A program made the translations under genes and the position numbers. Source: Microglena sp. YARC (lineage: Eukaryota > Chlorophyta > Chlorophyceae > Chlamydomonadales > Chlamydomonadaceae). From it: a stretch of DNA of 64,000 bases. This document shows, one piece after another, positions 1-12,217 of the stretch. Every line of letters starts with the position of its first letter. Positions within the stretch are counted from its first letter, which is position 1. Location: the NCBI GenBank assembly GCA_022414725.1, contig CM039464.1, forward strand, positions 60,007,501-60,071,500. The letters are read 5' to 3'. The notes under the pieces are model-generated. The model ran no database searches. It was not told the origin of the DNA and saw only the letters and a program-made list of their open reading frames with translations.

Positions 1-510
1 GCTCTGGGTGTAACAACGGGTAATCCCCGTAGACCACGCAGTCGTAACCTTCCACCAGACTGTATCTCTACTCTTTCCCTCTTGGCTTTAGCTCAGATTA
101 AATAAAACCTAACGACTTACCAAGTCTTGGGACGAACCACGGAGGCAGGGTAAGTTAAAGTTATAAGCTCAAGATCGTGCTTGTTACTTGCTCTGGGTGT
201 TACGCAGGTAATCTTGTCGACCGACGCAGTCGTAACCTTTCTCCAAACTTGTTCTATACTCTTTTTGTTGGATGTAAGTCATATTAAATTATATAAAACG
301 ACTTCCAAAGTCTTGGTACGAACCATGGAGGCAGGGTTAGTTGAGTTATAAGTCAAGGCATGCCTTGTTACTTGCTCTGGGTGTAACACAGGGTAATCCC
401 TGCGACTGACGCAGTCGTAATCTTTCTCCAAAGTACTAACCTGTTCTGCACTCTAGTTATCTTGGATTTAGCTCAGAATCAATAATATCTAACGACCTAC
501 CAAAGAGAAG
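1..510. repeat. 185-bp tandem repeat, about 2.7 copies
   Basis: Units begin at 1, about 188 and about 373 with GCTCTGGGTGTAAC and run through a shared CGCAGTCGTAA block and a shared GACGAACC block. Copies differ by scattered substitutions and small indels. The array is cut by the window start, so its true length is unknown. No coding frame persists across units. Confidence 0.85.
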
Positions 511-1072
511 AGAAATATTTTGGAAATATTTTGACACTGTCGGATGACAGGATTACTGTGGCAGGTTCTAGGACATAATCTTGGGTTGTAACTTCCCTAT
601 GCCTCAAATGATTTGAGCAAGACTGTGCATGTGTGGTTAGATAATAATTATTCTGAGCATTGGCCGTCCAAGAGGGAACAGCAAGCAAAGCGCACGGAAG
701 AACGCTTTATCAAGTCACCGACAGGGGGGGTTCAAAAGTTGAGAAAGGAGCTACTAGTAGCCAAATAAAGCTACAAAACATCGAACAACTTTTGCGAAGG
801 ATATTGACCGTTGCAATGCTGGTAACTCTTGTCATGCGCACTCCAACTATGACCTAAATGTTTTGGAGTGGAGGTGCCCGGTATTGTTCAGACGCCTCGA
901 CGGAGGCACGGAGAGACAGACAGAGACGGAGAGACGGAGGAGAGAGACACGGGAGGAACTTAGGGCTTCATCGGATGATAGGATTACCGTGCCCCCCCCC
1001 CCAACCCTCCCTGCGTCCTAGCTGTCAACTGAGATTTTCGAGCATGTGCGCTCGCGCTACTGCCGTACTGCC
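511..1072. other. No gene seen
   Basis: No supported coding region. A short phrase, CGGATGAYAGGATTACYGTG, occurs at about 540 and again at about 971, so part of this stretch is repetitive. A run of eleven C lies near 992-1002. Confidence 0.5.
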
Positions 1073-1365
1073 TAGCTTGTCGAACTAAACGCGCTCCTCT
1101 CTTCCTTGTTTCTAGCGTTCTCTTCTCTATTGCCACTACTGCTCTGCTCCGCATTAAGTCGCTTGTCTTTCAACCATAATAACTAGTTTGGCCGTGCTTC
1201 CGCAGCCACAGCAGTTCATCCTAGTATGGTCGAACCTACACGCGTACCTCCCTTCTTCTTCATAGCGTTCGCTTCTCAATTGCCACTACTTTTTTCCTCC
1301 CACACAAAGCCGCTGTCTTTAAACCATACTACCGGCTTGACCATATTCAATGCGTCGATCAGTTC
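1073..1365. repeat. Two diverged ~150-bp direct repeats
   Basis: The stretch starting TAGCTTGTCGAACTAAACGCG at about 1073 is repeated from about 1222, and both contain ATTGCCACTACT followed by a shared CCGCTGTCTTTAAACCAT-like phrase. Divergence is substantial, so this is an old duplication. The next 680 bases (to 2048) show only a CCTGCCTGCATG microsatellite near 1660-1750 and no gene. Confidence 0.65.
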
Positions 1366-2048
1366 ACAGCTTTTACTTGGGCGAATGCCATGCCTTCCAG
1401 CCGAGGCGATTTGAGTTTTGCGATTGAGGGTTGCCTGATGGAAAGGGAGGGTTTCGAATGTCGCAGGTAGCTAGTGCGCAGATTTGAATGTCGAAGGTTT
1501 GAACGTGCAGGGGCTGAATCTCGCTGGTGATCTTTTTCTTGCCGTGATTTCTTGCGACATCGTTTTCTGATGCGTAAACAATCATGCAAAGACACGATCA
1601 AATGCTCATGATGTCCATACACGCCTATGTGCCTCCTGCTCCCCTGTTTGACAATGCTAGCCTGCATGCCTGCCTGCATGCTTGCCCCGCTTACGTACCT
1701 GCCTGCCAGCTTAACTTCACTGCTTGCCTGCGTACACCTGCCTGCCCTCGCCGCTTCAGGGTGAGAGGCTTGCTCTGCTGAGAGACTGCCTAAATACTGA
1801 TGCTAATTCATGATAATTGCTTGCATGTGAAGGACATGAGTGCAACTCCACCTTGTCATCAAACACTTATTGACCGTGTTCCTTTTTTGTGCTGCTGCAG
1901 ATGGAGCGTCTTGTTATAATGCCACCTAGCTCTGGAGAAGGAGCTACTGCTTTCAGGGCTCAGCTGATAGCAAGATCAATACATGTCTCGATCTGGATGC
2001 ACAATGGAACACGATCAGAGGGTGCTGAAACTGTCTAAGTAAGTACTC

Positions 2049-2995
2049 ATGCTATTTCATGATAAATTACTTGCAAGTGATACGACGCTGTCACTACCCT
2101 TGCCCTTGTTTCTTTTTAATTCCCACATGCTATGTCTTTGCCTTTGCCTCTTCTCTGTCACTTGCTCCGTATCTGCGTTACTGTGCCTTTGTCTACATCA
2201 CAGACACGCAGCTGTCTATTTTCTCTACCACTATCATCTGGCTTCTGTCTCTGTCTGCCATGTCATAGCCCTAAACCTCTGTCTATGTCTCAGCCTTTGT
2301 TACAGCTCTGTCCTGTCTTCTGCCGCTTCCTTGTCTCTGTCAACTGCCCTTGCCTTTGTCTATTTTCTGTAATATGTTCAACATGGCGTCCGTCTTGAAC
2401 CGCTGCCATCTGAAACTCTGTTGAGTACCTTTTGTCTATGTATTTGCTTGGTCTCTTAAATTTATATTCTTTGCTATTCTATCTATTTCAGCCTCTGTCA
2501 CTTGCTCTGTATCTGTGTTACTTCCTCTGCCTGTGTCATGTCACTGTCACTACGCCTGGTCTATTTTCTGTACCTCTATAAGGCTTCGGTCTCTGGTCCT
2601 GCATGTCATTGCCCTAATCTCTCTCTATGTCTCTGCTTTGTTACGCCTCTGCTCTGACTGGCGCTTCCTGTCTCTGTCACCCGGCCCTTGCCTTTGTCGA
2701 ACTTTCTTGTATGTTCACATCTCCGTTCTCTGAAAAAAAACGCCTGCCACTGATCTGTCATTACAATATGTCTCTACCTTTGCCTCTTAAACGTACTCCA
2801 CTAGGTTTAGGTCTATGTTTGTCTAGCTTCTGTCACTTGCTCTGTATTTGTGTACTAGCCTCTGTCTTCTGCTTGTCACTGTCACTACTTGCTGTCTATT
2901 TCTCTACCCCTATCACTGCCTCTGCTCTGTCTGCCATGTCACTGCCCTGCATTTGGCTATCAGCGACAGCTAATTTGTGTTCCTTTTTGTGCTCG
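2049..2995. repeat. Pyrimidine-rich low-complexity repeat (CTCTGTC/TTGCCTTTG)
   Basis: The plus strand is built from loosely repeated phrases such as CTCTGTCACTTGCTCTGTATCTG, read several times with drift. Open frames across it are Leu/Ser/Cys-rich products of the pyrimidine bias and show no domain. I treat it as non-coding. Confidence 0.7.
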
Positions 2996-3006
2996 CAGAT
3001 GGAGTG

Positions 3007-3080
3007 CTGGCATGCTGCACATGGATGCCGGGTGTCATCACAGTGTCATGGGGTGCTGGGGGTTATGTCGTCACTAGAGT
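3007..3080 (-). repeat. Isolated 1.5-unit copy of the 39.9-kb minisatellite
   Basis: This stretch contains GTGTCATGGGGTGCTGGGGG and TTATGTCGTCACTAGAGTCATGGG. It is the reverse complement of the repeat unit that forms the array at 39.9-40.2 kb. Its presence next to the foldback at 3084 suggests the repeat travels or recombines between loci. Confidence 0.7.
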
Positions 3081-3083
3081 CAT

Positions 3084-3418
3084 GGGTGAACACGGTTCTG
3101 ATAAAGTGGCCATACTTCCCCAGAAAAACACGGGGTGAATTAAACGAGAACGGGTGATAAACTGGGCGAAGATAGATTGGTAAATTAATCCAGATAAAAA
3201 CCAAAAATATTGTATCTGAGATAAAAATAGAATTACATTAATCCGCGGATTAATGTAATTCTATTTTTATCTCTAGATACAATTTTTTTGGTTTTTAATC
3301 TGGATTAATTACTATTAATTTTCTGGCCCAATTTATCACCCCGTTCTCGTATTTATCACCCCCGTGTTTCTCTATCTGGGGAAAGTATCGGCGCCACTTT
3401 ATCAGACCGTGTTCACCC
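3084..3418. repeat. Long foldback (inverted repeat), arms ~160 bp
   Basis: The centre is CCGCGG at 3243-3248. The inner arms match almost perfectly (GATTAATGTAATTCTATTTT on one side, its complement on the other). The outer arms match with indels out to GGGTGAACACGG on the left and CCGTGTTCACCC on the right. A foldback transposon or a MITE with very long arms is likely. Its right end runs straight into the C-rich minisatellite. No target duplication was recognised. Confidence 0.8.
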
Positions 3419-6400
3419 CCACCCAACTCACCCTCTATTCCTACCGCTCACCCCCACCCCTTACCCCCTCAACCTCAACCCCCCCCCTTACCCTCAACTC
3501 ACCCCCACCCAATCACCCTCTTATTCATACCCTCACCACCACCCCCTTACCCGCCCCCTCAACCTCACCCCCACCCCCTTTACCCCTCACCTCACCCCCA
3601 CCCAAATCACCTCTTTCCTAACCCTCACCCCCGCCCTTCACCCCCTAACCTCACCTGCCGCACCCCCCTTAACCCCCTCAACCTCAACCCCCACCCAATT
3701 CACCCTCGTATTCATACCCTCAACCACCACCCCCCTTAACCCGCACCCTCACCCTACCCCCACCCCCTTACCCCCTCAACCTCATCCCACCCCAATCACC
3801 CTCTATTCCTACCCTCACCCCCATCCCCTTACCCTCAACCTCACCTCCACCCTTACCCCCCCTCAACTCACCCCACCGCCCTTACCCCCTCAACCTCACC
3901 CCCACCCCTGAACCCCCTCAACCTCACCCCCACCCAATCACCCTCTATTCCTACCCTCACCCCACGCTCCTTATGCCGCCCCTCACCTCACCCCCCCCCT
4001 TAACCCTCAACCTCACCCCACCCAATCACCCTGTATTCCTACCTCACCCAACACCAACCTTACCCGCCCCCTTAACCTCAAACCTACCCACCCCCTACCC
4101 CTCAATCCTCACCCCCACCGAATCACCCTCTATTCCTCCCTCACCCCACCCCTTACCCGCACCCCTCAACCCTTCACCGCCCACCCTAACCCCATCAACC
4201 TCACCCCCACCCCTTACCCCTCAACCTCACCCCCACCAACATTACCCCTCACCCTCACCCCCACCCCCTTACCTCAACCTCACCCCCACCCCCTTACCAA
4301 CCACCCAACCTCAGCCCCACCCAATCCCTCTAATTCCTACGCCTCACCCCACTCCCCTTACCCGCCCCTCAACCTCACCCCCACCCCTTACCCCCTCAAC
4401 CTCACCCCCACCCAATCATGCCTGTATTCCCTATCTCTCACCCCCACCCCTACCCGCCCTCAATACCCGCCACCCCTTACCCCCTCAACCTCAACCCCAC
4501 CCCTACCCCCTCAACCTCACCCCCAATCACCCTCTATTCCTACCTCACCACACACCCCCTTACCCGCACCCTCAACCTCACCCCCACCCCCTTACCCCCT
4601 CAACCTCATCCCCACAAATCACCCTCTTATTCCTACCTCACCCCATCCTTACCCCCTCAACCTCACCCCACCCCTTACCCGCCCCTCAACCTCACCCCCA
4701 CCCCCATACCCCCTTTCAACCTCACCCCCACCCCCTGACCCCCTCAACCTCAACCCCACCCAATCACCCCTCTATTCTACCCTCACCCCCACTCCTTATC
4801 CGCCCCCTCAACCTCACCCCACCCCCTTACCCCCTCAAGCCTCACCCCACCAATCACCTGTATTCCCTACCCTCACCCCCCCCCCTTACCCCCCCTTAAC
4901 CTCACCCCACCCCCTTACCCCCTCAACCCACCCCCACCGAATCACCCTCTATTCCCTACCTCACCCTCCACCCCCTTACCCGCCCCCTCAACCTCACCCC
5001 CCTAACCCCCAACCTACCCCCACCCCTTACCCTCACCTCAACCCCCACACATTACCCCCTCACCCTCACCCCCACCCTTCCTCAACCTCACCCCACCCCC
5101 TTATACCCCCTCAACCTCAGCCCACCCAATCACCCTCTATTCCTACCTGCACCCCCACCCCTTACCCGCCCCTTCAACCTCACCCCCACCCCCTTACCCT
5201 CAACCTCACCCCACCAATCATCCTGTATTCCTACCTCACCCCCAACCCCTCACCCGCCCCCTCAACCTTACCCCCACCCCTTACCCCAAACTCATCCCAA
5301 CCCAATCACCCTCTATTCCTACCCTCACCCCCACCCTTACCCTCAACCTCACCCCCACCCAATCACCCTCTTTTCATACCCTCACACACCCACCCCCTTA
5401 CCCGCCCTCACCTCACCCCCACCCTACTCCCCTCAACCTCACCCCACCCCCTTACCCCTCAACTCAACCCCCACCACCTTACCCCCACCTCACCCCCACC
5501 CCTACCCCCTCAACCTCACCCCCCCCTTTAACCCCCTCAACCTCACCCCCACCAATCAACCCTCGTATTCCTACCGCTCAACCCACCCCCTTACCCCTCA
5601 ACTCACCTGACCCAATCACCCTCTATGTCCTACCTCACCCCCACCCCTTAACCCGCACCCCTAACTCACCCCACCCAATCACCCTCTATTCCTACCCTCA
5701 CCCCCACCCCTTACCCCCTCACCTCACCCCCACCCCTTACCCGCCACCTCAACCTCACCCCACCCCCTTACCCCCTCACCTCACCACCACCCCCTGACCC
5801 CTCAACCTCACCCCCACCCAATCAGCCCTCTATTCCTACCCTCACCCCCACCTCCTTATCCGCCCCCTCACTTCACCCCCACCCTTCCCTCACCTCACCC
5901 ACCCCCTTACCCTCACCTCACCCCCACCCCTGACCCCTCAACCTCACCCCACCCAATCACCCTCTATTCCTACCCTCACCCACCTCCTTATTCCGCCCCC
6001 TCAACCTCACCCCCACCCCCTTACCCTCAACTCACCCCCACCTCAATCACCCTGTTATTCGCTACCGCTCACCCCCCCCCCTTACCGCCCTCAACCTCAA
6101 CCCCACCCCTAACCTCCTCAACCTCACCCCCACCCCCTTACCCTCAACCCACCCCCACCACATACCCCCTCAACCCTCACCCCACCCTTACACCCTCAAC
6201 CTCACCCCCCACCCCCTTAACCCCCTCAACCTCAGCCCACCAATCACCTCTATTCTACCCTCACCCCCACCCCTTACCCGCCCCTCAACTCACCCCCACC
6301 ACCCTTACCCCCTCACCTCACCCCCACCCAATCATCCTGTATTCCTACCTCCCCCACCCCCTCACCGCCCCCTCAAACCTTACCCCCACCTACCACCTTC

Positions 6401-9180
6401 AACCCTCAACCTCATTCCCACCCAATCACCTCTATATTCTACCCTCACACCCCCACCCCTTACCCCTCAACCTCACCCCCACCCAACACCCTTTTCATAC
6501 CTCACCCCCACCCCTTACCCGCCCCTCAGACCTCACCCCCCACCCCCTTACCTTCCCCTCAACCTCACCCCCACCCCCTTACCCCTCAAAACTCACCCCA
6601 CCACTTACCCTCACCCCTCCCTCCCACCCCACCCTTACCCCCTCACCTCACCCCACCCTACCTTACCCCTCAACCTCACCCCCACACCAATCACCTTCTC
6701 ATTCCTACCCCACCCCCCACCCGCCTTACCCCTTAAAAACACATCAACCTCACCCTGACCCAACACCCTCTATTCCTACCCTCACCCCCCCACCCCCTTA
6801 ACAAAAAAAAAACCGCCCCCTCAACCTCACCCCCACCCAATCACCCTCCTATAAACCAAAAAAATCCTACCCTCACCCCCACCCCCTTTACCCCCTCAAC
6901 CTCACCCCACCCCCTTACCCGCCCCCTCAACCTCACCCCACCCCCTTACCCCTCAACCTCACCCCCACCCCAAAAAAAAAAAAAACTGACCCCCTCAACC
7001 TCACCCCCACCAATCACCCTCTATTCCTACCCTCACCCCCACCTCCTTATCCGCCCCCTCAACTTCACCCCCACCCCCTTACCCCTCAACCTCACCCCAA
7101 CCCCCTTACCCCCTCAACCTAGTAAACACCCTCACCCCAAAAAACAATACACCCTGTATTCTACCCTCACCCCACCCCCTTTACCCGCCCCCTTAACCTC
7201 ACCCACCCCTACCCCCTCAACCTCACCCCCAAAAATCCAAAAAAGAATCACCCTCTATTCCTACCCTCACCCCCACCCCTTACCCGCCCCCTCAACACTC
7301 ACCCCCACCCCCCTTACCCCTCAACCTCACCCCCACCCAATCACCCTGTATTCCTACCCTCACCCCCACCCCCTTACCCGCCCCTTAACCTCACCCCCAC
7401 CCCCCTACCCCCTCAACCCTCACCCCACCGAATCACCCTCTATTCCTACCCTGACCCCCACCCTTACCCGCCCCTCAACCTCACCCACCCCGCTAACCCC
7501 TCAACCTCACCCCCACCCCCTTACCCCTCAACCTCACCCCACCACATTACCCTCACCCTCACCCCACCCTTACCCCCTCAACCTCACCCCACCCCATTAC
7601 CCCTCAACATCACCCCACACCCAATCACCCTCATTCCTACCCTCACCCCCACCCCTTACCCGCACCCTCAACCTCACCCCCACCCCCTTACCCCCTCAAC
7701 CTCACCCCACCCCCTTACCCCTCAACCTCACCCACACCCAATCATCCTGTATTCCTATCCTCACCCCCACCCCCTTACCCCCCTCCAACCTTACCCCCAC
7801 CCCTTACCCCCTCAACCTCACCCACCCAATCACCCTCTATTCCTACCTCACCCCCACCCCTTACCCCTCACCTCACCCCCACCCAATCACCCTTCTATTT
7901 CATACCTCACCCCCACCCTTACCGCCCCCCTCAACATCACCCCCATCCCTTACCCCCTGAACCTCACCCCCACCCCCTTACCCTCAACCTCACCCCACCA
8001 CTACCCCCTTACCCTCACCCCCACCCCCTTACCCTCAACCTCACCCCCACCCCCCTTACCCCTCAACTCACCCACCAATCACCCTCTATTCCTACCCTCA
8101 CCACCCCCTTACCCCTCAACCTCACCCTGACCCAATCACCCTCTATTCCTACCTCACCCCCACCCCCTTACCCGCCCCTCAAACCTCACCCCCACCCAAT
8201 CACCCTCTATTCCTACCCTCACCCCCACCCTTACCCCCTCAACCCACCACCCCCCCTTACCCGCCCCCTCAACCTCACCCCCACCCCCTTACCCCCTCAA
8301 CCTCACCCCCACCCCTGACCCCTCAACCTCACCCCACCCAATCACCTCTATTTCTACCCTCACCCCCACCTCCTTATCCGCCCCCTCAACTCACCCCACC
8401 CCCTTACCCCCTCAACCTCACCCCTACCCCCTTACCCCTCAACCTCACCCCCACCCAATCACCCTGTATTCGTTACCCTCACCCCACCCCCTTACCCGCC
8501 CCCTTAACCTCACCCCCACCCCCTTACCCCCTCAACCTCACCCCCACCAATCACCCTCTATTCCTACCCTCACCCCCACCCCCTTACCCCCCCCTCAACC
8601 TCACCCCCACCCCTAACCCCCACAACCTCACCCCCACCCCCTTACCCCCTCAACCTCACCCACCCAATCACCCTCTATTCCTACCCTCACCCCCACCCCC
8701 TTACCGCCCCCTAACTCACCCCCACCCCCTTACCCTCAACCTCACCCCACCCAATCACTCTCTATTCCTACCCTCACCCCCACCCCTTACCCCCTCAACC
8801 TCACCCCCACCCAATCACCCTCGATTCCTATCCTCACCCCCACCCCTTACCCGCCCCCTCAACCTCACCCCCACCCCTTACCCCCTCAACCTCACCCCCA
8901 CCAATCACCTCTATTCCTACCCTCACCCCCCACCCCCTTACCCGCCCCCTCAACCTCACCCCCACCCCCTTACCCCCTCAACCTCACCCCCACCCCCTTA
9001 CCCCTCAACCTCACCCCACCCAATCACCCTCTATTCCTACCTCACCCCCACCCCTTACCCGCCCCCTCAACCTCATCCCACCCCCTTACCCTCAACCTCA
9101 CCCCACCCAATCACCTCTCATTCCTACCCTCACCCCCACCCCTTACCCCCTCAACCTCCCCACCCCACCCCACCCCACCC
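3411..9180. repeat. 5.8-kb C-rich minisatellite
   Basis: The array is built from CCCTCAACCTCACCCCCACC and CCCCCTTACCC phrases, broken every one to three units by CCAATCACCCTCTATTCCTA. Units vary in the length of nearly every C run, which may be real drift or long-read error. The minus strand is G-rich with regularly spaced GGGGG runs, so G-quadruplexes are likely. Short A-tracts interrupt it at about 6800-7240 (for example near 6970 and 7225) and look foreign to the array. Pro/Thr/Leu-rich open frames inside it are by-products. A short CA-rich tract follows at about 9186-9226. Confidence 0.9.
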
Positions 9181-9299
9181 CACCCTCACACACACATACA
9201 CACACATGCACTCGCACACGCACAAACCTGAACGTGTCTCCTCAACGCCTTACCCCTCAACCTCTACCTTCACTCTACCTCCCCTACCTCGCCTCTCAC

Positions 9300-9495
9300 C
9301 CAGGTCAGCAATCGAGCATGTCCCAAAGGGGGTCCCCTGAGCTCACGGTGCGCCCCCACCAGGATTGATGCCAGGTCAGCAGTCGAACCTGCCCTTGAGG
9401 GTCCCCTGAGCTCGGGTGCGTCCCCACCAGATAGATGCCAGGTCAGCAGTCAAACCTGCCCTAAAGGGGTCCCCTTAGTCGTGGCGCGCCCCACA
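9300..9495. repeat. Three ~62-bp tandem repeats followed by a G-rich tract
   Basis: CCAGGTCAGCAGTCGAACCT, GGGTCCCCTGAGCTC and GCGCCCCACCAGG recur three times. A G-rich stretch with runs of up to nine G follows at 9507-9560. No gene is seen. Confidence 0.7.
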
Positions 9496-9607
9496 GGATT
9501 CTTAGGAGGGGGGGAGGGGGAGGGGGGGGGAGCTAACCCCCCTCCAGGGGGGGCGGGAAAAGTGCTAATCGCAGGCAAAGCAGACTAAGCAAAAGACAAA
9601 AAAAACG

Positions 9608-9990
9608 AGAACGCCTGGAGGGGCGTGGTGTTAAGGGGACCCCTCCGCACGCCGCAGCTGGGCAAAGTCACCATGGCAGACCTAGTAAGTGGCACCCTCC
9701 AGGCGGTAGGGACTCCTTCATGTGACGTGTAGCAAGAATGCTGGTACAGGAGGCGATAGATTCTCTGTGCAGCTTAGATATGAGTTTGTCTACGTGTTCG
9801 CAACTCATCCCTAAGGTGGATAGATTGGCAATAGTTGTGATGGGTATGGTACCAGTGGTACCTGTGGTGAAGACCAGGTAGTGGACAAGGAATCCTTGCT
9901 GCTGAAGGATACGTTGGAGCTCCATATGCTGAACGCTCTTTTCCTGGAATTTGATGTGGTGGTTAGTGTCTAAGCAGTAGCCCACTTTAC
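9608..9990 (-). mobile_element. 5'-truncated LINE fragment (3' end of ORF plus tail)
   Basis: This segment is closely similar to the 3' end of the long LINE at 18.57-18.95 kb, in the same orientation. It keeps an open reading frame on the minus strand (9668 to about 9990) that encodes the last ~105 residues of the LINE protein, with phrases such as GYCLDTNHH and SILATRHMKESL. The frame here is less damaged than in the longer copy. It ends in the tail GTGGTGTTAAGGGG (plus-strand reading), which is also shared with the SINEs. Severe 5' truncation is typical of LINE retrotransposition by target-primed reverse transcription. It is not an independent gene. Confidence 0.75.
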
Positions 9991-9992
9991 GC

Positions 9993-10330
9993 TTGCCACC
10001 CTGTCGCTCTGACATCGCAAATCTTGGGGTACTCTTGCCATCCTGTCGCTCAGAATCGCAAATCTTGGCGTACGCTTGCCATCCTGTCGCTCTGACATCG
10101 CAAATCTTGGGGTACTCATGCCATCCTGTCGCTCAGAATCGCAAATCTTGGCGTACGCTTGCCATCCTGTCGCTTAGACATTACAAATCTTGGGGTACGC
10201 TTGCCACCCTGTCGCTCAGAATCGCAAATCTTGATGTGCGCTCGCGCTCGTGTACGCTTGCCATCCTGTCGCTTAGACAATACAAATCTTGGGGTACGCT
10301 TGCCACCCTGTCGCTCCAAAACCGCGAAAG
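9993..10330. repeat. ~61-bp tandem repeat (CATCCTGTCGCTCAGAATCG)
   Basis: About five to six copies of a unit that reads GCCATCCTGTCGCTYAGA, then CGCAAATCTTGG, then GTACGCTT. Frames on both strands are open because units are near-multiples of three, but no domain is seen. The array directly abuts the 5' side of the LINE fragment. Confidence 0.8.
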
Positions 10331-10349
10331 AATCTTGAGTTACGCTTAG

Positions 10350-10810
10350 GCTCTGCCACGCTTCAAGCTCCGGCCACGCAGATCTTCGCTTTGCATTTGC
10401 CACGCTTCGATCCTCGGCCACGATCTTCAGCCACGCTGCAGATCACGCAGTAGATCATCACCACGGCGACGCTTGATCTTCGGCCACGCTCCAATCTTCG
10501 GCCACGCAGATGTTCGCTTCGCCTCTGCCACGCTTCGATCTTCAGCCACGATCTTCAGCCACCCAGCAGATCACACAGCAAATCATTGCCTCGGCAACGC
10601 TTCGGCTCTGCCACGCTTCGATCTTCGGTCACGATCTTCGGCCACGCAGCAGATCACGCAGCAGATCATCGCCTCGGCCACGCTTCATTCTTCGGCCTCG
10701 CAGATGTTCGCTTTTGTCTCTGCCACACTTCAATCTTCCAAGCAACAGATCACGCAGCAGATCATCAGCAGATCATTGCCTCGGCCACGCTTAGGCTCGG
10801 CCACGTTTTG
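10350..10810. repeat. Degenerate repeat of GATCTTCGGCCACGC
   Basis: Interleaved copies of CTTCGATCTTCGGCCACG, GCAGATCACGCAGCAGATCA and CTCTGCCACGCTTC, in variable order. It looks like a compound minisatellite. The serine/arginine-rich open frames over it are not credible genes. Confidence 0.75.
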
Positions 10811-10977
10811 ATCCTCTTTGACCACTCCAAAGTCCCATCAATGCGCGGGAGAGGGAACGAATTCTTGATCTTTATATTGTTAAGGGCTCGCAAGTCGAAG
10901 GCCACCCCAAATCCTCCCAGAAGGGGGGACTCCACCAATGAATCTGTGTCAACCAGCACGAGAAAAAATATTAGGCT

Positions 10978-11455
10978 CATATGATTATAATATTATAATA
11001 TGCTCGTAGTATTATATTAATATATTAGGATCATATTAGGAAAAATCCTCCTTTTATTATTATAATAATAAGTAATGATAGCATATGGTGGGGCCTGGTA
11101 TTAAGGGAGCCCCGTCTTACGGCGGTAGGGAACAGGTTGCTACTTAACATGGACAAAGCTACCATGGCAGTTGACAGCGACTGCGGACACTTAAGCGCAC
11201 CCGTGGGTACTTGAACCCAGCACCTGCGCCGTTCAAGGAGCTCTGCCATTGAGCCATTCGTTTAACAGGGATAACAAAAATCCTATTATAATATTATATT
11301 AGGATCATATGATTATAATATTATATTAGGATCATATGATTATAATATTATATTAGGCTCGTTCTATTATAATATAATATTAGGATCATATTATTGTAAT
11401 AATTATTTCATATAATAATTATATCATATATAATTATTATATTAGGAGCTTCGCC
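10978..11455. repeat. AT-rich repeat (ATTATAATATTATATTAGGATC) flanking a SINE
   Basis: Copies of TATTAGGATCATATGATTAT occur on both sides of the SINE at 11.07-11.26 kb, which suggests the SINE inserted into a pre-existing AT-rich array. Confidence 0.75.
11071..11260 (-). mobile_element. tRNA-derived SINE, copy 1
   Basis: Read on the minus strand, the head at about 11260-11178 is tRNA-like. It has an A-box-like TGGCTCAATGGCAGAGC and a B-box-like GGGTTCAAGTACCC. The body contains a CATGGTAGCTTTGTCCATG-like phrase, and the tail complements GTGGGGCCTGGTATTAAGGG, ending near AGTAATGATA. The tail is shared with SINE copies 2 and 3 and with the LINE 3' end. RNA polymerase III transcription from the internal boxes is expected from the family. 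The cloverleaf is too damaged to call a functional tRNA. Confidence 0.75.
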
Positions 11456-12125
11456 TAATATAATAATTAAATTAGGCAAAGCTCGTCTCGAAGCTTGTCT
11501 GAAAATGGAAGCATGAAATCTCGTCTCAAAGATTGAAGCACGACAGCTTGTCTCATAGAGGGAAGCTGGAAAGCTCCTCTTGTTGAGGAAAGCTCGTCTC
11601 GACGAGGGGAGCACAAAAGCTCGTCTCATAGAGCGAAGCTCGTCTCGAAGCTTGTCTCAAAGAGGGAAGCTCGAAAGCTCGTCTCATAGAGCGTAGCTCG
11701 TCTCGAAGCTTGTCTAAAAGAGGGAAGCTCGAAAGCTCGTCTCAAAGAGGGAAGCTCGAAAGCTCGTCTCAAAGAGGGAAGCTCGTCTGGAAGCTTGTCT
11801 CAAAGAGGGAAGCTCGAAAGCTCGTCTCAAAGAGGGAAGCTCGAAAGCTCGTCTCAAAGAGGGAAGCTCGTCTGGAAGCTTGTATCAAAGAGGGAAGCTC
11901 GAAAGCTCGTCTCAAAGAGGGAAGCTCGTCTGGAAGCTTGTCTCAAAGAGGGAAGCTCGAAAGCTCGTCTCGTAGAGCGAAGCTCGTCTGGAAGCTTGTC
12001 TCAAAGAGGGAATCTCGAAAGCTCGTCTCATAGAGGGAAGCTCATCTCGAAGCTTGTCTCATAGAGAGAAGCACAAAAGCTTGTCTCGAAGAGGGAAGCT
12101 CGAAGGCTCGTATTGTAGAGGGAAG
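11450..12125. repeat. ~28-bp tandem array (GAAGCTCGAAAGCTCGTCTC)
   Basis: Roughly two dozen units mix GAAGCTCGAAAGCTCGTCTC, AAAGAGGGAAGCTCG and TCTGGAAGCTTGTCTC. Each unit holds short palindromes (AAGCTT, GAGCTTCGAAGCTC-like). Basic, Lys/Ser/Glu-rich open frames arise from the periodicity and are not taken as genes. Confidence 0.8.
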
Positions 12126-12217
12126 CTCTAATCGCGTAAGGTTTTGGTTTCGTTCATGTACAGTTTCGGTTTCATACGGTTGTTTGAGGGTCGTTCGGAA
12201 TTACCCACAGTGTCGTG

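Noticed and set aside
3973..4899. Pro/Thr-rich 308-residue frame
   Set aside because: Composition and period come from the C-rich minisatellite.
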